Source of the DNA: Garcia nutans
Taxonomy: Eukaryota > Streptophyta > Magnoliopsida > Malpighiales > Euphorbiaceae
Direction: 5' to 3'
Length of the DNA stretch: 64,000 bases
Assembly (NCBI GenBank): GCA_947685225.1
Contig: CANTUV010000010.1
Span: forward strand, 6,634,001-6,698,000
The notes below the pieces were generated by a model. It saw only the letters and a list, made by a program, of their open reading frames with translations. It did no database searches and had not been told where the DNA came from. Numbering within the stretch: position 1 is the stretch's first letter; each line of letters opens with the position of its first letter. The translations under genes and the position numbers were made by a program. Positions 12,345 to 23,900 of the stretch are shown piece by piece.

Positions 12345-13944
12345 TTTTATATAGGAATTGGAAGCTGGAGGCCTGGATGTGTTGTTTGCAGACATCCAGT
12401 TAATTGAAATATAATTTTATCTTAAAGTTTTTTTTTTCTTTTTACCTCTTGTGATGGTGAAAGCGGTTAGGACAGGCTGAACAAATTGCTTACTAGTGCT
12501 TTTACATTGAGTAAAACCCAGCTAAAGTTTTTACTGTTTGTATCAAAGAATAAAGGGAATGCAGATTGTTAATTAACTTTGAATGAAATGTTTGGACGTC
12601 TGTGGAGAATGTATCGAGCAATTTCGTATAATCTTTAAATATTTCATTCTTAATGTTTCATGAAGAACATAAGCTAGATAAAAGAATGAGAAGACCTAGG
12701 ACATAGAGCCAGACCACACTGTAGGCTCTTCAGGGCAGCAACTCTGGATAGTAATCGAAGTTTTTTCAGAGATTTAATTAACTATGAAGGATATGTGGAA
12801 ATTGTTATGTTTTGTGGTGGTCTAATGACTGATTGGAGTGCATTTTGTGGTAGTTGAATCAAGGCAAATTTATTGTACCTCCAAAATGTGAATGAAAATG
12901 AAAATAAAGAAATTATTCCCTCTCAATTTAGAACCAGTAATCCTGATATCAGAGAATTCACAGTTAATGGGAGCAAACAACTTCCTTAACAACCACAACA
13001 TCAAATTTTTCTGATATATGAATATCCTAATTATGAAGTTGGATGACACTCCTAAAAAGTTGGAAAGAAAAATTTAGATTTATCAAGATTAACTTATCTT
13101 TTCCAAAAAAAAAAAAGAGATTAACTTCTGAATTGCTCTTGCCTCAACTTCATGACACGTGGATTGTGGTTGATATTCATATTTTTTGAGAATTTTGATA
13201 CTCATTAGTATTATTATTGTTAAGGGTTAAGTAAGAATGCTTAATGTTTTCTGGTAGCTATAAGACTATCAGGGTGTTTCTCAAAACTTAAAAGCCGGTC
13301 AAAACTGATTAAAAGCAGTTTTTAGATTATAAGTTGTTTATTTAAGTGTTTCTGAAAACTTAAATAGTAGATTATAATCTGATTTTAATCAGTTTTTTAA
13401 AAGTTGGGTTTTGCTACTTTTTTTTTAAGCACTTATTTTTTAAGCTGTTTTGACCAAGTAAAAAACTATACTATCCCTACCTAATCTTCAATATTTCAAA
13501 TTTGCCCACCCTATACACTTTAGTTTTTTATTTTTATAATTTATTGATAACACCAATATTATTATTATTATTATTATTAAATAAATTTTATTATTATTAC
13601 TATTATTATTATTATTACAAAATAAATTTTGAATTGACATTTAAAAAATTATTTTTATACAATAAATAAACTCAGGGATAGTTTGGTCATTTTGACAGTT
13701 TCTGCAATTAAAAATTGATTATAAGCTGATTTTACAGAAACACTTAACTGATTATAAACTGATTATCAGCTGATTATTAACTAGTTTACAGAAACGCTTA
13801 ACTGCTTATTTTTAATCTGATTATAATATAAAAATCACTTATTCACAATAAGCTGAAAAGCTCCAGTTTTGAAAAACACCCGCTATAATGTTTACTGGTA
13901 ACTCTTCAACCTGCACTTGTTAATTGCATGTTTAGTCTTTTTGA

Positions 13945-13978
<34 letters not shown>

Positions 13979-16114
13979 ATGTATACTCTTTCCATAGGTA
14001 TCTGAATTATTTATTCGTTTGGGGGATGGGGTGGTGGGAAGCAGACATGTTGAGTTGAGGCAAACTTTGGTGTCAGTGAGCATGAATTGTCCCTTGTTAG
14101 AGCGCTTGTTTTTCGAGTCTTCAAAAACAGGTGCAGTGTCTTCATGAAGATTTTTGTTTTCATTCTCCTAAAAGTTATTTGCTTACTGTATATATTTAAT
14201 ATCAGGAAGAGATGAGAGTTTGAAATCGCCAACCTGTGTGGATCTTGTAAATAATTGTCCAAACTTAACTTCATTGGCTCTCAGAGGCTTTAAGCTGCAT
14301 GATTGTAAAGTTCGCATACTTGTGAAGGTATGTTGAAGGATTAAATGGCTCAATTCAAATGTACTCATTTTTTTGGAAAATATATCTTATGTGAACATAG
14401 AAAGTGCTTTCTGTCCCTCCATAGCAAGATTTGATTATTACTTTAGTTTATTGTTGTAAATGTCTGATTACTCTTGCAGTTGTCAAAGGAGACAAAGCAG
14501 GTAATTTAACCAGAAAGAATGTATATATTGACTACCTGCTGTAGGGGTGTATCAACTTTATAATTTTGTTGCTCTTTGAGAGAACGAGTTCCATAGTTGT
14601 TTCTTCAAGTTCAAGCACAATGTCTAATAGTCTCATCTCCCATTAATTTATTTACTAAAAGACTATTGCTTGAATTGCAACCGTGGTTGTACCTTTAGAT
14701 GGGTAAAAGCACCTTTTTCTTGTCATCTGGAGATGTCTGTGTTTCACTTAGTGGTCAGTTGAAGTACTTTGTAGGAATTTTTTTAGTATGAATCTTGCAA
14801 ACTTAGTTTGGTTTGTCTAATGATATGTGATTCAGTATCTGCATTTATATTTTACAAATTTCATTGTACTAAGCTCTGAGAATGGAAAAAGGTAAGGTGT
14901 AGATTTATTTCTTTGTTTTATAGTTATAGTTTGGTATCTGGTTAGTTAGGTTCATATGTACTACACTGTAGCAAATACTATGTCAGTTCTGAGTTTGGTG
15001 ACTTGACTTGCACGTGTTAATCTCTCTTGCTGCCCATGCAGGGATTTCGGAAACTAAAATATGTTGATTTTTCGACATCATATTCAATCACTGGAGTTTT
15101 TTTGAGGTTTGTTCATCTCATATGGACTAATGGCTGCCATCAATCCTCGATTTTCACTATCTGAATCATACTAGTTTTGTTTTTTTAATTTAATTTAATT
15201 AATAGGAACCTTGGAGGTAGCATGGGTGGGAATCTTCTGGAGGTTTTAATTTTGCGGGACTGTATGCATCTCAAAGAGGTGGATAACTTCCTCTCCTTCC
15301 TAACTCCTATGACATTCATTCCTCTTCTCCTTGCAAACCTAATTATTTAGTAAATACCTCATTGTCTTGTGCAGGTGGAAGTTGCTCGGTTATTGACAGC
15401 AGTTCTTGCAGGAGACTTCAAGTCTCTCCGACATCTGGTGGATATATCATATTGTTGATATCCTGATTTGTTATTTTAAACCTCCAGCTTTATACTTGAT
15501 TTCTTCTAATCCTTCTTGATGCCTTTGATTAGGACGTATCCAACAGGGAAGGTTTAGCTTCTGAAGCTGACTGGTATCATAGATGTTACACTTCAAGGTA
15601 ATAGTTGTTCCTACCAGCTATTGGATTCGTTATCCTTGCAGTAAATATCTTCACATGAGAAATGTATGTCATATTTTGCTGGATATTGCAGTATCATTCC
15701 TATAAAGCAGGTTTTAGAAGCAAGGCCTGATATATGTTTGCTAGCTGAGTTTCCATTGGAGGGGAGGTAGGTTGATACTTGATGACAACAGAACTCAACT
15801 CTTGATTATTTTTCATTATAAGAAATGCTAAAGAAAAATGGGAACTGAAAAAGAGAAAATTTGGATTTAAACTTTCCATGGTTGTTTGGGATTCTGGGTT
15901 TTGCAGTTTTATTGATATTGAACAAATGATTGATAGCGACCTAAATAATGAAGTCAGCCTGCCGTCGCAACTGAGCAGTCACACATCAGATGGTTCTTTG
16001 TTCATGAATACATCAGAAAGCAGCTATAATAGTGACCAGAGTAGTGGCAATGAGGAGAGTGGTTATGTTGTTTACGAGGAAAGTTCAGATGAAGTTGATT
16101 TTCTGGTTGTGTAG
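9460..16114 (+). CDS. SKIP17: F-box / leucine-rich repeat protein, SKIP17-like (12 exons)
   Basis: This is probably a substrate-recognition subunit of an SCF ubiquitin ligase. Exons: 9460-9822, 10636-10811, 11624-11818, 11906-12016, 14045-14130, 14206-14327, 15042-15106, 15206-15278, 15375-15437, 15533-15597, 15692-15766 and 15907-16114. All junctions are GT..AG and the phases agree; the product is 533 residues. The start MDTLLHTPTTTAKRPCPF follows the SKIP17 pattern. The F-box lies at about residues 113-160 (LPPDLTIKVFSMLDTQSLCY). Irregular leucine-rich repeats follow, for example RLHLYNVERMDNTSL, LTSLALRGFKLHDCKV and LLEVLILRDCMHLKEVEVA. The tail is Ser/Asp/Glu-rich (SSDEVDFLVV). Intron 4 (12017-14044) carries a TIR element. 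Exon 5 could be mis-predicted at an earlier AG (13996-13997), which would cause a stop; the 14045 start restores the family sequence LHVELRQTL. The family assignment rests on recall. Confidence 0.85.
12321..12343. repeat. (AT)n microsatellite and poly-A/poly-T cluster in SKIP17 intron 4
   Basis: An uninterrupted AT dinucleotide run lies next to several poly-T and poly-A stretches at 12246-12320. These include alternating T-run/A-run blocks with GAAC between them. A second TA/GTA run is at about 13946-13982. Both are intronic. Confidence 0.8.
13272..13881. mobile_element. Non-autonomous TIR element, copy 1, in SKIP17 intron 4
   Basis: This 610-bp element starts GGGTGTTTCTCAAAACT and ends with the inverted form GTTTTGAAAAACACCC (one mismatch). 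It has no coding capacity. Inside are a TTA-trinucleotide array (about 13559-13616) and nested inverted motifs (AAGTGTTTCTGAAAACTT near 13343, CAGAAACACTTAACTG near 13735). A second copy in the same reading direction is at 59072-59667. No target duplication is adjacent to both ends. The 7-mer GCTATAA directly follows the right end (13882-13888) and also occurs 8 bp before the left end (13257-13263). A hAT-type MITE is likely from the terminal sequence, but the superfamily is not proven. Confidence 0.85.
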
Positions 16115-18918
16115 GTAAACTGCTCTAGCAAGGTCTTGAATCAATTAACAGCAATGAGCTTGGTACCTTTCCTTTCTACCTCCCTTCCCAACTTTCTCTA
16201 TTTTTATGCTTTTGATGTCAGACTTGTGGGTTTTTACTTCTTTCAATCGTATTCTTGTTCCTCATGGAATAGTGTCTCTTCATATTTCCCCGTGTTATTG
16301 AGAAAGAGAAAAAAAAAACACACACACACACACACAAAAAATCACACCAATCCAATGCGGCCAAAGATTATATATAAATTTTTTATTTTTTGGCACTTCT
16401 GATTGCATGAACATGGATACATGTTCCTCAATTTAACATGCTGAAAATCAGTATTTTAGTAGCTATCTATAGGATGCAAATAAATATTTTCAGGCCTTAT
16501 ATTTGTGGCTAAACAAGAAGTTTATTGGACTTGTTTCCATAATGAGGCTGTCAGAATTTTCCTTCTTCTGAGTTGGAGTTCTGATAGGCGATAGCAGTAC
16601 TGGTGCAATCATATTGGAACACAGCCATGTTGGCACTTTTTTGGTTGGTTTCCCCCTATAGTTGGTTACCTCTAATCTCCTTGTTGTATTAACTGTATTT
16701 TCAAACATATGCTTCTTTAGGAGGAGGCTTTTGTTGAGAGGTAGCTGGAAGTGAAGAATGATTGACGGGTGGACATCTTCTCATGTATGCTCTCTCATCC
16801 GTCTCTTGGCTGTGGTGTGATGCCTCGAAGCTGTGGATGTCTCAGGGTTGGTCACTTGAGGACCTGTATCTTATTCACAGAGATGACTGTGCAAAAGCCT
16901 CTGGGAATTTGCCCCATCTTCAAATTCAATATATATATAATTTGATTTTCGTAAATTCATCGTTCATTTGGGGTGATTGAGGATATGCTTGTAGCTGCCT
17001 GCGGTATAATTTGGGTCCCAGAAATTGGATGGTTTGTTATTTGTCACTCATCCATCGAAACTTGGGACGCAGGCGAAATTGACCATATTTGTAATATTGA
17101 TGCCCGTAGCTCCTCCAACCGAAATTGTGGTCTTGGTTGTGTATGATGTTACCTTTTGAGCTATATTTCACATTTAAGCAATGCAGCAGGACTATGAATT
17201 TAATTATTTGGTGGAAATTTGTATAAATTGAAAGCATGATGTATTTTTTTAGTAGCCTGATGAATGATGATTCTCACCTTTTTTGCCATTTAGTTTATAG
17301 CCGTGAAGAACATTCTCTTCTGCCTTTGAAATACAATAGACTTGAGTGGGGCGAAGAGACTATGGAGCCATAGAACCATCTGTACCATAGCGTAGAAATG
17401 CTTTTTTATTAACTATATTTTTGTATAATATTTTTTTATTTCTATCAAATTATATTCTAATTTTAAATTTAATCTGTTGATCTACTGTAAAACATAAAAC
17501 ATGACTGTTTGAAAAAAATTGTTATAATATATATAGATCTTTTTAACACTGTAATTTTTATTAATCAATTATATCTTATTTAAATTTATACAATTAGAAA
17601 AGAAAAATGCATTAATTCCTATCATAATTTAAAAATTAAATATATAATATGATATAATATGCTTTCAAATCATTTTTATTTTTCCTTATTCTATTTTTTA
17701 TTTTTCTTATTATTTTTAATTTAATTTTTAAAATAGAATTATAATTAAGTTTTTAGATATGGATAACATTAATAAGAAAGCATAACAGTAATTATAATAT
17801 CATGTAAAATACAAGATAAATTTATTTATTAAATAATTAAATTATTTTTACTGATGCATAAATTAGTGAAATGTAGTTGACAATTAAAGTGAGTTTATAA
17901 TAAATAATATTTATTTTATGAAATTAAAAAATTTAGAAACCTTAGCCGTCGCTCTGAGTTTTTTTTCATCATTCTTAATGAGCCTCGGACATATTTTTTA
18001 ATTGGCAACAAGCCCATTCGTTTTTCATTTTTTTTTTCTTTATCATCTATGACTTGAGTTTTTGGATTATTTTTATTTTTTAGTTTTATGTGCTTTTATT
18101 TATTGATCATTCTCAAAATAAATTTTAAATTAATATATTGAAATCTAGCCGTTGTTTTTATATTCATATTTGTTTATTTTTTATAAAAAAAATGAATATA
18201 ATTAAAATATTTATTATGAAATTTTATCCTTTCATCTTTGAATATTTTGTGCTTTTTTTTAAAATAATGTCTTGTATTTTTTTAATAAAATTTATTTATT
18301 ATTTTTAAATGAATGTGCTTTTTTTTAAAAATGTGATTTAATATATTTTTATAGATGATAAATATAATAATTCCTATTAAAAATTAAATTATTATCAATA
18401 TGTTACTATTAATTATTATTTACATTGATAAAATTTAAAAATATATTGTAATTTTATTAGTTATGTATATTTTATATAGTTTAAAATTTTATAATTTTAT
18501 TTATATTTTATATATTTATTAAATTATTAATAAAAATTAATTTTGTATTAAAAAAATTTATTCTACCATTAAATATATAAATTAATTAATAAAAAATATT
18601 TTAATTTAATTAGAATCTTTAATTTTAATTTTTTAACTATATAATTACATTAATATTTAATGAGGAGAATTTTATTATTTTTCATCATTTATATTTGATG
18701 GGGGAATAAAAGAATAATTTATTAAAATATTTATTCTATGTACGTGCATGCTTAAAAATTTGTACCGAGATGATCTCACTTCTTGTAATCTGCCTTGAGT
18801 AAAGCTGTAAAGGTTACTTCAAAAAAACGGCTGTAAAAAAGTTTTTTCCTCTCACTCTTCAATTTTTTGGACCCCGCTTCTATCCATATGCATCCGGACG
18901 GACACCACTCTACTCCCA
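16115..18918. other. Intergenic region between SKIP17-like gene and WDR5b pseudogene
   Basis: The first 1.2 kb has fairly balanced composition and may hold the SKIP17 trailer. A (CA)n run lies at 16319-16335. From 17.4 kb to 18.75 kb it is extremely AT-rich. No exon or element boundary could be supported. Confidence 0.5.
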
Positions 18919-18926
18919 TATAAAAT
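18919..18926 (+). promoter_or_regulatory. TATA box of the WDR5b-like pseudogene
   Basis: TATAAAAT lies 51 bp before the ATG of the WD40 pseudogene. Its survival, with the intron, shows that the pseudogene is a decayed ordinary gene and not a reverse-transcribed copy. Confidence 0.45.
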
Positions 18927-18969
18927 AGAACTAACTCCGTCGTCGACGGAACAGTTTGTTTAGTTAATA

Positions 18970-20325
18970 ATGGCCGGCGGTGAACAGACACCACCGTACA
19001 GACCATACCGTCATCTCAAAACCTTGGAAGCGCACGAACGAGCAGTTTCGTGTGTCAAATTCTCTAACGACGGCGCTCTTTTAGCTTCAGCCTCCCTCGA
19101 CAAAACCCTAATCCTTTGGTCAGTGTCGAACTTCTCGCTCCTTAGCCGCCTTAAGGGCCACTCTGAGGGAGTCTCCGATCTAGCCTGGCCGTCGGATTCT
19201 CACTACATCTGCTCCGCCTCTGATGATCGCACTCTCCGTATCTGGGAAACCCGGGCTCCTTTCGACTGTGTCAAAACCCTCAAAGGCCACTCCGATTTCG
19301 TGTTCTGCGTGAATTTCAATCCTCAGTTGGCTCGTTTGATGAAACGATTCGTATCTGGGAGGTGAAGACGGGGAAATGCATTAACGTGATTAAAGCTCAT
19401 TCTATGCCGGTTACTTCTGTGCATTTTAACAGAGATGGTTCTTTGATTGTTTCCGGAAGTCAGGATGGCTCTTGCAAAATTTGGGAGGCCTCAACAGGAA
19501 CTTGTTTGAAGATGCTTATTGACGATAAGGATCCAGCAGTTTCGTTTGCCAAGTTCTCCCCCAATGGAAAGTACATTCTTGTCGCTGCACTTGATAGCAC
19601 TCTTGTAAGTTGTTTCTATCTCTCTCTGTTAAAGCTTCTTTGTTCAATTCAGTTTGATTTATGATAATAAAATGCCAATTGAGGACATCGGATTCGAGTC
19701 TGATTTTGCTTGATTAAATATTCTGTTCTTTGGAGGCAAAGAAAAGTTGCAGAATTTGAGATATTTCAGCCAATTGTGGTTGCCATTTTGACAAAGTTTG
19801 ATTATTTAGTTTGATATATCCTTCCTTTCATTTTTTTTTTCCAATTTTTGTAGCTCAAATAGTAACTAAGATTGGAGTATGTGATGGCAAGAATCCAATT
19901 TTCTTTCCATTTTTGGCAATTAGAGGAGTCAGTACTTGAACTAGCTTTCGGGTCTCTTCAATCAATCTCTGCTTCTAACGTGCACACATGTGCATATAGT
20001 TTATTTGTTAATGCGTTTTCCAATTTCTTTTATGCAGAAGCTCTGGAATTACTCAACTGGAAAGTTCTCGAAGATTTACACAGGTCATACAAGCAGAGTA
20101 TACTGCATAACCTCAACATTCTCTGTAACAAAGGGGAAATACATTGTTAGTGGGTCAGAAGACAATTGTGTTTACTTGTGGGATCTACAGCAGAAAACTA
20201 TGATTCAGAAACTTGAAGGCCATTGTGATACTGTCATTTCTGTTACTTGACATCCATATGAGAATAAAATAGCTTCTGCTGGCCTTGATGGCGACAGAAC
20301 CATTAAAGTTTGGATTCAAGATTGA
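18970..20325 (+). pseudogene. WDR5B: WDR5b-like WD40-repeat gene broken by a 16-nt deletion and a premature TGA
   Basis: WDR5 proteins are seven-bladed WD40 propellers that scaffold COMPASS histone H3K4 methyltransferases. The frame opens MAGGEQTPPYRPYRHLKTLE and follows the plant WDR5b sequence through WD repeats 1-3. At about 19325-19330, after FCVNFNPQ, the codons expected for roughly SNLIVS are missing (16 nt). The frame shifts and stops after 131 residues. The homologous reading resumes in another frame (SFDETIRIWEVKTGKCINV) to a GT donor at 19605. It continues in exon 2 (20038-20325), from KLWNYSTGKF to a TGA at 20248-20250 where a Cys or Trp codon is expected before HPYENKIASAG. The normal end IKVWIQD is still readable. 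The retained intron and TATA box indicate in-place decay. A sequencing error could mimic one lesion but hardly both. Confidence 0.9.
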
Positions 20326-20935
20326 CTTTAAATTTCATGCCTTTGTTTAAGGGAGATAGAGATTACAAATGACATCTAGAACGTAATTCATATTATTGTT
20401 GTTTTAATTTGAGGACTCAAGACTGTCCAGTCCATTAAAATGATTTATAAATCTTTTTTTTTAAAGAAAAATGATTTATAAATCTTGAGAATTGAGATAT
20501 TTAATCTAACATTTGAATGGGCAGGGACTCAAGTTAAATATTTTTTTAAATTGATGAAATTCATGTGTTTTTGTCGTCAAAATGTAATAAAGAAAAATGA
20601 AGTTTTTTCTAGTGACATCCAAAAATAGATTTTATAAACGTTTCTGACATATTATATCCAGCTTTTATAAATGAGCTAATGGAGAAATATTAATTATATT
20701 TATTTTCAAAAGTGACTGTTTAATAATTTTTTATATATTAATTTAAAAATATTTATTATAGTTTCTTTTCTAATAAATAAATTTATAATAAATATTTTTC
20801 TATCAATAAAGAAGAGATTGTTGAACAATCACTCTCTAAAGTGATTATAATTAGTATTTCTCTTTTGTTACTATTATAGTATTGTGAAAATATATTTAAA
20901 TTATTATTTAAAATATATATATAATATGATTATAA
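20326..20935. other. AT-rich gap between WDR5b pseudogene and solo LTR
   Basis: This is non-coding. It includes a short direct repeat of AAATGATTTATAAATCTT (near 20437 and 20467). Nothing else is seen. Confidence 0.5.
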
Positions 20936-20940
20936 AAATA

Positions 20941-23900
20941 TGTAATGCCCTGTAAATTTTAACTGTGAATTTTTCTATAATAAGTGTATGCAATAAGTGA
21001 GATTTGTTTGGAGTGTTTGAAATATACATAAAGTGGCATAGATTTTAGGATTATTTTAAGAATTTTTTTTTTAAATGATAGAAGTTGTTTATTGTATATG
21101 GGTGTGTCAATGAGAAGATACGGGCGTATGTCTTGAATTAAATTTAGAAATTTAATTTTGAAAGTTAAGTACATGGTATAAATGATAAAGTAGAAAATGA
21201 TGAATAATAAATCTTAAAATTTACTGAGAAAATTATTTTTACGATTTTACGGTACTAAAAATTGAATTGAAATCAAAGGTTTAAAATGAGGGTACACCAT
21301 AGTTATTGTGAGCATGCCCTCACTTGATTAAACTATATATATATTTCTCATTTCTTCTTCCATTCCCCATCTTCTTTTTTTTCTTCTCCCTTTTATCAAA
21401 TTAATCAAGGATAAAGGAAAATATATCTTTTGTTATAAATTTTTAAGAGAATTAGTTAGAGAATGTAATATTATCAACAAGTGATCAAAAGAAAAAGAGA
21501 AAGAAATGAATTTTTGAAAAGATGTATGTGTTTATATATCTTTATTTGCAAATATTTGAATTTCTTTTGAGTTTAAATATTTGAATTAGTTGATTGAGTC
21601 ACTCAAAATGAGTTATTTCTTAAAGTATTTGATTTGAACTCTTTTTATGTCAAAAATTTTGATTTTGATATATTTTTAACTTAGATTTTCAATATGTTTA
21701 TATTTTATGAAGTTGAAAGTACAAAATACATGATTTTGAGATGCCACGGACGTGGTTTAGAGGTGCCATGGGTGTGGCTTCAAAGTCAAAATTGTTGAAG
21801 GAAAAATTACTCTGAAGGCAGATCCAAAATCAATGTCACGGGCTTGGCAACTGAGTGCCATGACCTTGGGGTTAAAAGTGAGGTTGTTTCTTTAAAAATT
21901 TTGATAAAACAAAGTCGCTCTGAATATCACGGTCGTGAGCCTTGAAGGCCACGACCGTGGGGGTCTACAAATGTATTTGGCAGCTTCATTTTGTATCTCA
22001 CAAGTGTGGAGTTGAGATGCCACGTCCATAGGGTACTTGAATAATATTTTTGGCTTGTATTTTGTAATATACAGACCTAATATGAGGCTTATATGTTTAT
22101 ATTTCTACCTTTGTATTGAAAATTTATGTATATATGTTAAAAATGTGGAAAAAGTAGAAAATGATAAGTGTGTGTTAATTATATACAATGTTAAAAGTGA
22201 AAAGTTAAGATTGGATAAAGAGTGTAAAGATTAGAGAAAAATGATTATTTATAACATGTCAAGCAAATATGATTCTAATGGAAGATGTGTTTAGAAAGTA
22301 TAAGGTTTGTAAGATTTTAGAGTTAAAGGATTTGATATCTCAAAAGCAAGGTTATGTTTATAATACTTAGGTTTATTAAAGTGTTAAATATTTAAGTTGA
22401 AAATAATTTGTCTTTAGTAGCCAATTGGCTATCTAAAGTATACTATTTAGGAAATTAGAATGATGAACCAATTGTTTATTAATTAAAAGTACATGTGCAG
22501 CTAAATGGTTAATCCACTGAAGGAAAACTTTGAGTTAAGTAAGTTAAGTATAAAGTGTTTATATAATAACTATACGATTAAACTATGCGAAAATAAGTTA
22601 ATAAAGAGTTTGAGGAATAAAAATGTTATTAATTGATAATCAAGGCTCAAATGGAGTCGTGTAATTGGAGAGAGGTTGATATTAATTATTTGGTTTAATA
22701 AGTGAAATTTATAAAAGGAAATTAATATATGTTCTTTATTAATTAAGACAAGTGTTGTTTATAGTTAGAGAAGGATTGAAAGATAATTATATAAGAATAA
22801 TGGATTTTATATTACTTATCTAAGGGATAAAATGATTTGAGAAATAAAATATGAAGAATGATATACTAATGAATTATTATTGATTTTAAATAATTCGGAG
22901 AGCAAATTAAGAAAACATAAGAGAAGAATGAAGTGATTAGGTTATTTTGTGGTAATTCATATGATAAAGGTATACAAATCACATACTTTGTATATGGTTG
23001 ATAGTAATATCATTTGATAATTTAAGACAATTCATTGATTATATACTTAAGTATTTAGAAAGTTAAATTATATAAATTGATAAATCACTGATGTTCCAAA
23101 TGGTGTAGATAACGAGATGAAGAAACTAAGAAATATCTACAAGAAGTGACTGAGTGATGAAAATAAGAATATGAAATATACATATTGTATATTCATCGTA
23201 TACTTGATTGTAATATTATTTAGTGATTGAAAATAAGTCAGAGTGTATATATAAATGTTTAAGAGTTGATAGATAATGATTAATAATATCAGAAAAAGAG
23301 AAATTGATAATGTGAAAAGGAAAGAATCTAGTGAGATTCGAAAATAGCCTTATAGTGAAATGATATCCCAAGTATCAAGTTAGTGACATATATATTTATA
23401 TTTATATTTAAGAAAGTAAGTGTTATATTACAAGAAATTAGTAAAAGGTTATAATATGAAAATGCACTGTTAGTGAAATGTACCTATATATATAGGTATG
23501 TATATATCGATATATGTGAGTGTATTAAATGTAGTGCATACATTATATACATATATACAAAATCTTCAAGTGAAATAATAGTTCATAGATTCCTACTATG
23601 TTAGAGAAATAATTAAATAAATAGAAGTGAAAATCTATTTAGATTTCATTATTATAGTGAAAACGTGAAAGTGAATTAAAAAACAATAATTGAGGAATAA
23701 ATAAGATTAACTAAATTAATTGTATACAAATATTATGTAAATACATATGATTATTCATATGATAATGTGTTTGAAATAATTGTTCATAATTATTTATAAC
23801 CTATAAATTTACGGTGATAAATAAACAAATAAAAGAGAAAGTGTCATATTATAATAAATATTATAATTAAAGAGCTAATTTGAAATGGTGAAATATATAT

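Noticed and set aside
16136..16402. 88-codon frame downstream of SKIP17
   Set aside because: It reads through a CA repeat and AT-rich trailer. The SKIP17 frame has its own stop at 16112-16114.
18970..20325. WDR5b locus as a functional gene with an extra intron that skips the damage
   Set aside because: There is no GT..AG pair around the 16-nt deletion that restores frame, and the TGA at 20248 lies in the middle of the last exon.
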